A stretch of DNA of 8,975 nucleotides. Origin: Planktothrix sp. UBA8402 (GTDB taxonomy: Bacteria > Cyanobacteriota > Cyanobacteriia > Cyanobacteriales > Microcoleaceae). Shown here one piece after another: positions 7,801-8,975 of the stretch; position 1 is the first letter of the stretch, and each line of letters begins with the position of its first letter. The stretch covers positions 2,593 through 11,567 of the forward strand of contig DMPJ01000426.1 of NCBI GenBank assembly GCA_003456035.1, written 5' to 3'. The notes beneath the pieces are model-generated. The model was not told the origin of the DNA. It worked only from the letters and a program-made list of their open reading frames with translations, and made no database searches. Both the position numbers and the translations under genes were made by a program.

Positions 7801-8080
7801 AACCTTGTTGAATGGCTTCTAAATCTTGGGGGGAAAATTGACAGCCCATAATTAACCTAATTTTCCCTTGGTTATAAAGCATTGCCCCTAGTCCCCGTGC
7901 AACTTTACTCAAGATGGCACTATTAAAAAATCCTGATTTACGGTCATATTGGATAGCGCATTCTAGGGCGGGAATATAGAAGTCCGCAATGGGGTTATTT
8001 TCATTACTAGAATAGCTTATTAACCATGAACGGTCTTGAAAGGTGGAAGCCATGTTAATAAATGCAGTATTATTTCTCAA
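4868..8080 (-). CDS. PLD-like nuclease domain fused to a Snf2-family helicase
   Basis: This 1070-residue protein is a putative DNA-acting nuclease-translocase. The N-terminal ~230 residues resemble a single phospholipase D-like half-domain: H160-E-K162, D168 and GSNN (178-181) form an HxK...D...GSxN signature, and one half-site normally implies dimerisation. An Asn-rich linker (~271-287) follows. The Snf2/SF2 core has motif I GLGKT (363-367), Ia LILAPASIQPQW (387-398), II DEAH (471-474), III SAT (509-511), IV IIFTQYTD (794-801), V TESASEGLNLQ (857-867) and VI QRIGRLDRIGQ (886-896), all apparently intact. The C-terminal ~120 residues are unassigned. The start may be TTG at 8080, with a GGGGG stretch nine bases upstream, or ATG at 8053 (residue 10, no SD). 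Divergently transcribed from the Abi-like gene. PLD-helicase fusions of this broad kind occur in defence islands. It is not an obvious DISARM gene, because that cluster's partners are absent here. Confidence 0.92.
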   Translation of the reverse strand: MRNNTAFINMASTFQDRSWLISYSSNENNPIADFYIPALECAIQYDRKSGFFNSAILSKVARGLGAMLYNQGKIRLIMGCQFSPQDLEAIQQGYALRDALTFRLETELTHPETFVQLQHFEILSWLIAHQYLEIKIAIPLKSNGLPEEAKTQLDYHHIFHEKVGIFTDKQGDIIAFSGSNNESLSGWESNIESFHIYCSWEGGRELERVQEEQFRFEQLWHQLSPNVRVFDIPEAVEQKLLQYTPTTQPAWNQQTEFDTRPIPKNHQIQANELNPDYNDNNNNFINDKKVEWENISERDVRTALNFKEEKEAFEILLNLHQHPGCLDYCLKSIPISPWPHQIKILRRVAQTFPKSFLIADEVGLGKTIETGLILRYLLISQKAKRILILAPASIQPQWHEELREKFNLHFWSYSKGELIQPQNSPLTANNQPLTNIWNSQNLILASSHLVRRSDRMQELLEAEPWDLIVLDEAHHARRKSPQNRKETPNALLQLMQKLRDKTQSLMLLSATPMQIDTIEIFDLLNLLGLTGHWQYGDNFCDYFSTLSEKPNKFILDFWQQMAVDYLKQGGSPCPQFQQYLETKHRLLAYELEDVWQKGIKLINPKQYLDNPNFINISKHYLTVNTPLKDLMFRHTRDTLRQYYRRGILDQDIAQRLVQDNAITLEKNREIPLYRAVSEYVRHFYNLAQKENQKALGFIMTLYRKRLTSSFYAIRESLQRRLDGINITPDDLGDLDDADDPIIEGLERYVTPADPEEIAYLQDLLQQFDHTGEDSKLSHCINILRQELSQRESAIIFTQYTDTMDYLRQTLQQLYGSQIACYSGRGGELYQNSEWKIVPKEQIKHQFRAGEIKVLLCTESASEGLNLQTCGVLINYDMPWNPMRVEQRIGRLDRIGQRYQTVRIHNFYYDGTVEAKVYRKLRDRIDAFQTVVGNLQPILAQVPTFIEKAVMSADPEEEGVLLADFEQVLETPPLRPSLDEMVAMDVEADLLEIRQFLPSTPLTSETLEQLFTQSQVLKNLGFHFVKVEPKIWQLIFNNQTYLVTFYPQVFDEHSSLQFMSFGNPLFELILP

Positions 8081-8081
8081 A

Positions 8082-8124
8082 ATGCAAAACCCCCTTTCCC
8101 TGTCGGTACTCGGAGGTTTTGCAT
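8082..8124 (-). promoter_or_regulatory. 13-bp stem-loop in the helicase leader that sequesters the candidate SD
   Basis: On the minus strand ATGCAAAACCTCC (8124-8112) pairs with GGGGGTTTTGCAT (8094-8082) around a 17-nt loop. Twelve pairs are Watson-Crick and one is a U-G wobble (U from 8114, G from 8092). On the plus strand that position would be an A-C mismatch, so the structure suits minus-strand RNA. The 3' arm begins with GGGGG, the only SD-like stretch before the TTG start at 8080, and the 5' arm carries CCUCC, identical to the anti-SD core of 16S rRNA. No U-run follows, so it does not look like an intrinsic terminator. A translational switch is inferred. Confidence 0.65.
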
Positions 8125-8179
8125 ATCGGACTAAAATAATTTTCTATACGCCGGGGTCAGTAACTCACAGTGGAGCCAT

Positions 8180-8209
8180 AGGACAGTCCCAGAGCTTACA
8201 ACTTATAAT
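8180..8209 (+). promoter_or_regulatory. Promoter of the Abi-like gene
   Basis: A perfect -10 box TATAAT lies at 8204-8209 with a weaker -35 candidate AGGACA (8180-8185) 18 bp upstream. A start near 8216 would give a leader of about 20 nt containing only the SD. The -35 region overlaps the short palindrome GGACAGTCC (8181-8189), which could be an operator half. Confidence 0.6.
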
Positions 8210-8235
8210 ATAGCTTAAATCCAGAGGATTGTCAA
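8207..8235 (-). promoter_or_regulatory. Strong sigma70-type promoter for the helicase, overlapping the Abi-like promoter
   Basis: On the minus strand a perfect TTGACA (8235-8230) is followed after exactly 17 bp by TATATT (8212-8207). This is close to full consensus. The -10 shares 3 bp with the TATAAT of the opposite promoter, and the -35 touches the first base of the Abi-like ATG. Transcription would begin near 8200, leaving a ~120-nt leader before the helicase TTG. Confidence 0.65.
8223..8228 (+). promoter_or_regulatory. Ribosome binding site choosing ATG 8235 for the Abi-like gene
   Basis: AGAGGA ends six bases before the ATG at 8235. A TTG at 8229 directly abuts the SD and is too close to be used, so the ATG is the better start. 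Confidence 0.75.
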
Positions 8236-8924
8236 TGTCAGATCTGAACCCACTCTCACCAGAAACCCAAGATGCAATTACACAAGCACTCTCAGAAGCA
8301 CGTCTGCAACCCTATCTTAAAGCAACCGACGGCCAAATAGACAAGGCTTTGAAAATCTATCAACTCAACCTCCAACTCTGTGCCGCCCTTTATCCCAGCC
8401 TCCACCTTTTTGAAATAACTTTTCGCAATCAAATTGATGGTGCTTTGCAAAATAAATATGGAAAAGATTGGTATGAAGGTAGAATTTTGAAGATAGGACA
8501 ACATGGATTAAACTCAATTGAAAAATCTAAAAATACAGCCAGAATGCAGAAAAAAAATTTAACCCGTAATAGAATCATTTCCGAACTAACTTTGGGTTTT
8601 TGGGTTAGTTTTATTATTAGAGATGAATATAAAAAAAGCGTTTTTTATCAATGTGTTAAAGCAATTTTTCCCTATGCTAAATCTAGCGAACGAAACTTTT
8701 CCGAAATAGCACCCCGCTTTCAAACGGAAATTTTATATTTAAGAAACCGTGTTTTTCATCATGAACCCATCTGGGATACAAATTACAAAATCGAACAAAA
8801 ACACGAATATTTATGCAAAGTTTTGGGATGGATGAATCCTGAAGTCCTCTGTTGGCTACAAACCTATGATAATTTTCCTGAAGTTTATAGCATCCTGTCA
8901 GACCAATTAAATCAGTTGAAATAA
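8235..8924 (+). CDS. Abi-like (AbiD/AbiF-type) HEPN-fold protein, probable toxin ribonuclease
   Basis: This 229-residue protein resembles the Abi_2/AbiF group of abortive-infection proteins, which belong to the HEPN superfamily. Conserved-looking blocks run in family order: LFEITFRNQIDGALQNKYG (near 58-76), SELTLGFWVSFI (~116-127) and LRNRVFHHEPIW (169-180). The last contains R170-N-x-x-x-H175, the RxxxxH signature expected for a metal-independent HEPN RNase. There are no membrane segments or signal peptide, so it should act in the cytoplasm. Known relatives stop growth of phage-infected cells; the RNA target here cannot be read from sequence. No protein antitoxin gene adjoins it. It has its own SD and a perfect TATAAT, and is divergent from the PLD-Snf2 helicase with overlapping promoters, which suggests coordinated or mutually exclusive expression. 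Family assignment is fairly secure; activity is inferred. Confidence 0.82.
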   Translation: MSDLNPLSPETQDAITQALSEARLQPYLKATDGQIDKALKIYQLNLQLCAALYPSLHLFEITFRNQIDGALQNKYGKDWYEGRILKIGQHGLNSIEKSKNTARMQKKNLTRNRIISELTLGFWVSFIIRDEYKKSVFYQCVKAIFPYAKSSERNFSEIAPRFQTEILYLRNRVFHHEPIWDTNYKIEQKHEYLCKVLGWMNPEVLCWLQTYDNFPEVYSILSDQLNQLK

Positions 8925-8975
8925 AATATTTAATCTATGATGAGGAATGGGTTAGCGAGCGAATTAAACTTACTG

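Noticed and set aside
4868..8080. DISARM or Mokosh component
   Set aside because: DISARM needs DrmA/DrmB-type and methylase partners that are absent here. Mokosh fusions, as I recall them, pair PLD with a different helicase type and domain order.
8082..8124. Intrinsic terminator
   Set aside because: The stem is strong but is not followed by a U-run on either strand, and it lies just before a start codon, so a leader structure fits better.
8125..8203. Remnant end of an IS200/IS605-type element
   Set aside because: The non-coding, dyad-rich sequence looked vaguely like an IS end, but I could not identify a matching partner end, target site or tnpB remnant.
8292..8504. 70-codon minus-strand open frame
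   Set aside because: It is a shadow of the Abi-like gene in the opposite frame, with low-complexity hydrophobic content and no independent support.
8891..8975. Possible start of another gene at the right edge
   Set aside because: One plus-strand frame is open from 8891 to the window end and reads YDEEWVSERIKLT from 8936 but has no ATG/GTG/TTG start; another has ATG at 8937 without an SD. A minus-strand gene end is equally possible. Too little sequence to decide.

Overview
The window looks like a chromosome segment of a low-GC filamentous cyanobacterium of the Oscillatoriales type (Planktothrix/Limnoraphis-like). The genus is an inference. Support comes from two HIP1 octamers (GCGATCGC), a Sat protein with a cyanobacterial-type N-terminus, an orthocaspase with a C-terminal DUF4384-like module, and intergenic regions full of TTATCAG-type heptads and GC-rich hairpins. 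It reads as ordinary metabolism (sulfate activation) embedded in an accessory, defence-flavoured neighbourhood.

Layout, left to right. (1) 3-647 (+): 3' part of a gene that enters from the left edge, probably the C-terminal region of a large ParA/AAA-type ATPase. (2) 693-2984 (-): exported caspase-fold protein whose His/Cys dyad is replaced by Tyr125/Ser185. (3) 2985-3201: heptad repeats, a degenerate palindrome and one copy of a 103-bp MITE-like element. (4) 3202-4377 (-): sat, ATP sulfurylase, with a TTG start. (5) 4378-4867: no gene; nested palindromes upstream of sat, two further copies of the MITE-like element in opposite orientation, a related hairpin and more heptads. (6) 4868-8080 (-): a 1070-residue PLD-like nuclease fused to a Snf2-type helicase. 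(7) 8081-8234: compact divergent control region. (8) 8235-8924 (+): an Abi-like HEPN ribonuclease candidate.

How the parts may work together. The PLD-Snf2 helicase and the Abi-like HEPN protein are transcribed divergently from promoters whose -10 boxes overlap. The helicase mRNA leader contains a 13-bp stem that pairs a CCUCC arm with the only plausible Shine-Dalgarno stretch. This DNA-acting helicase/nuclease plus RNA-acting toxin, under shared control, is the best candidate here for an uncharacterised defence module. The catalytically altered caspase and the left-edge ATPase may belong to the same accessory neighbourhood, but nothing in the sequence links them mechanistically.

The intergenic MITE-like family is well resolved. 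Copies A and C are each 103 bp, have terminal inverted repeats and are flanked by TA. One copy can be removed in silico to restore an in-phase heptad array, and the central hairpin arms covary between copies. No transposase is present in the window. I saw no tRNA, rRNA, CRISPR array or strong intrinsic terminator.
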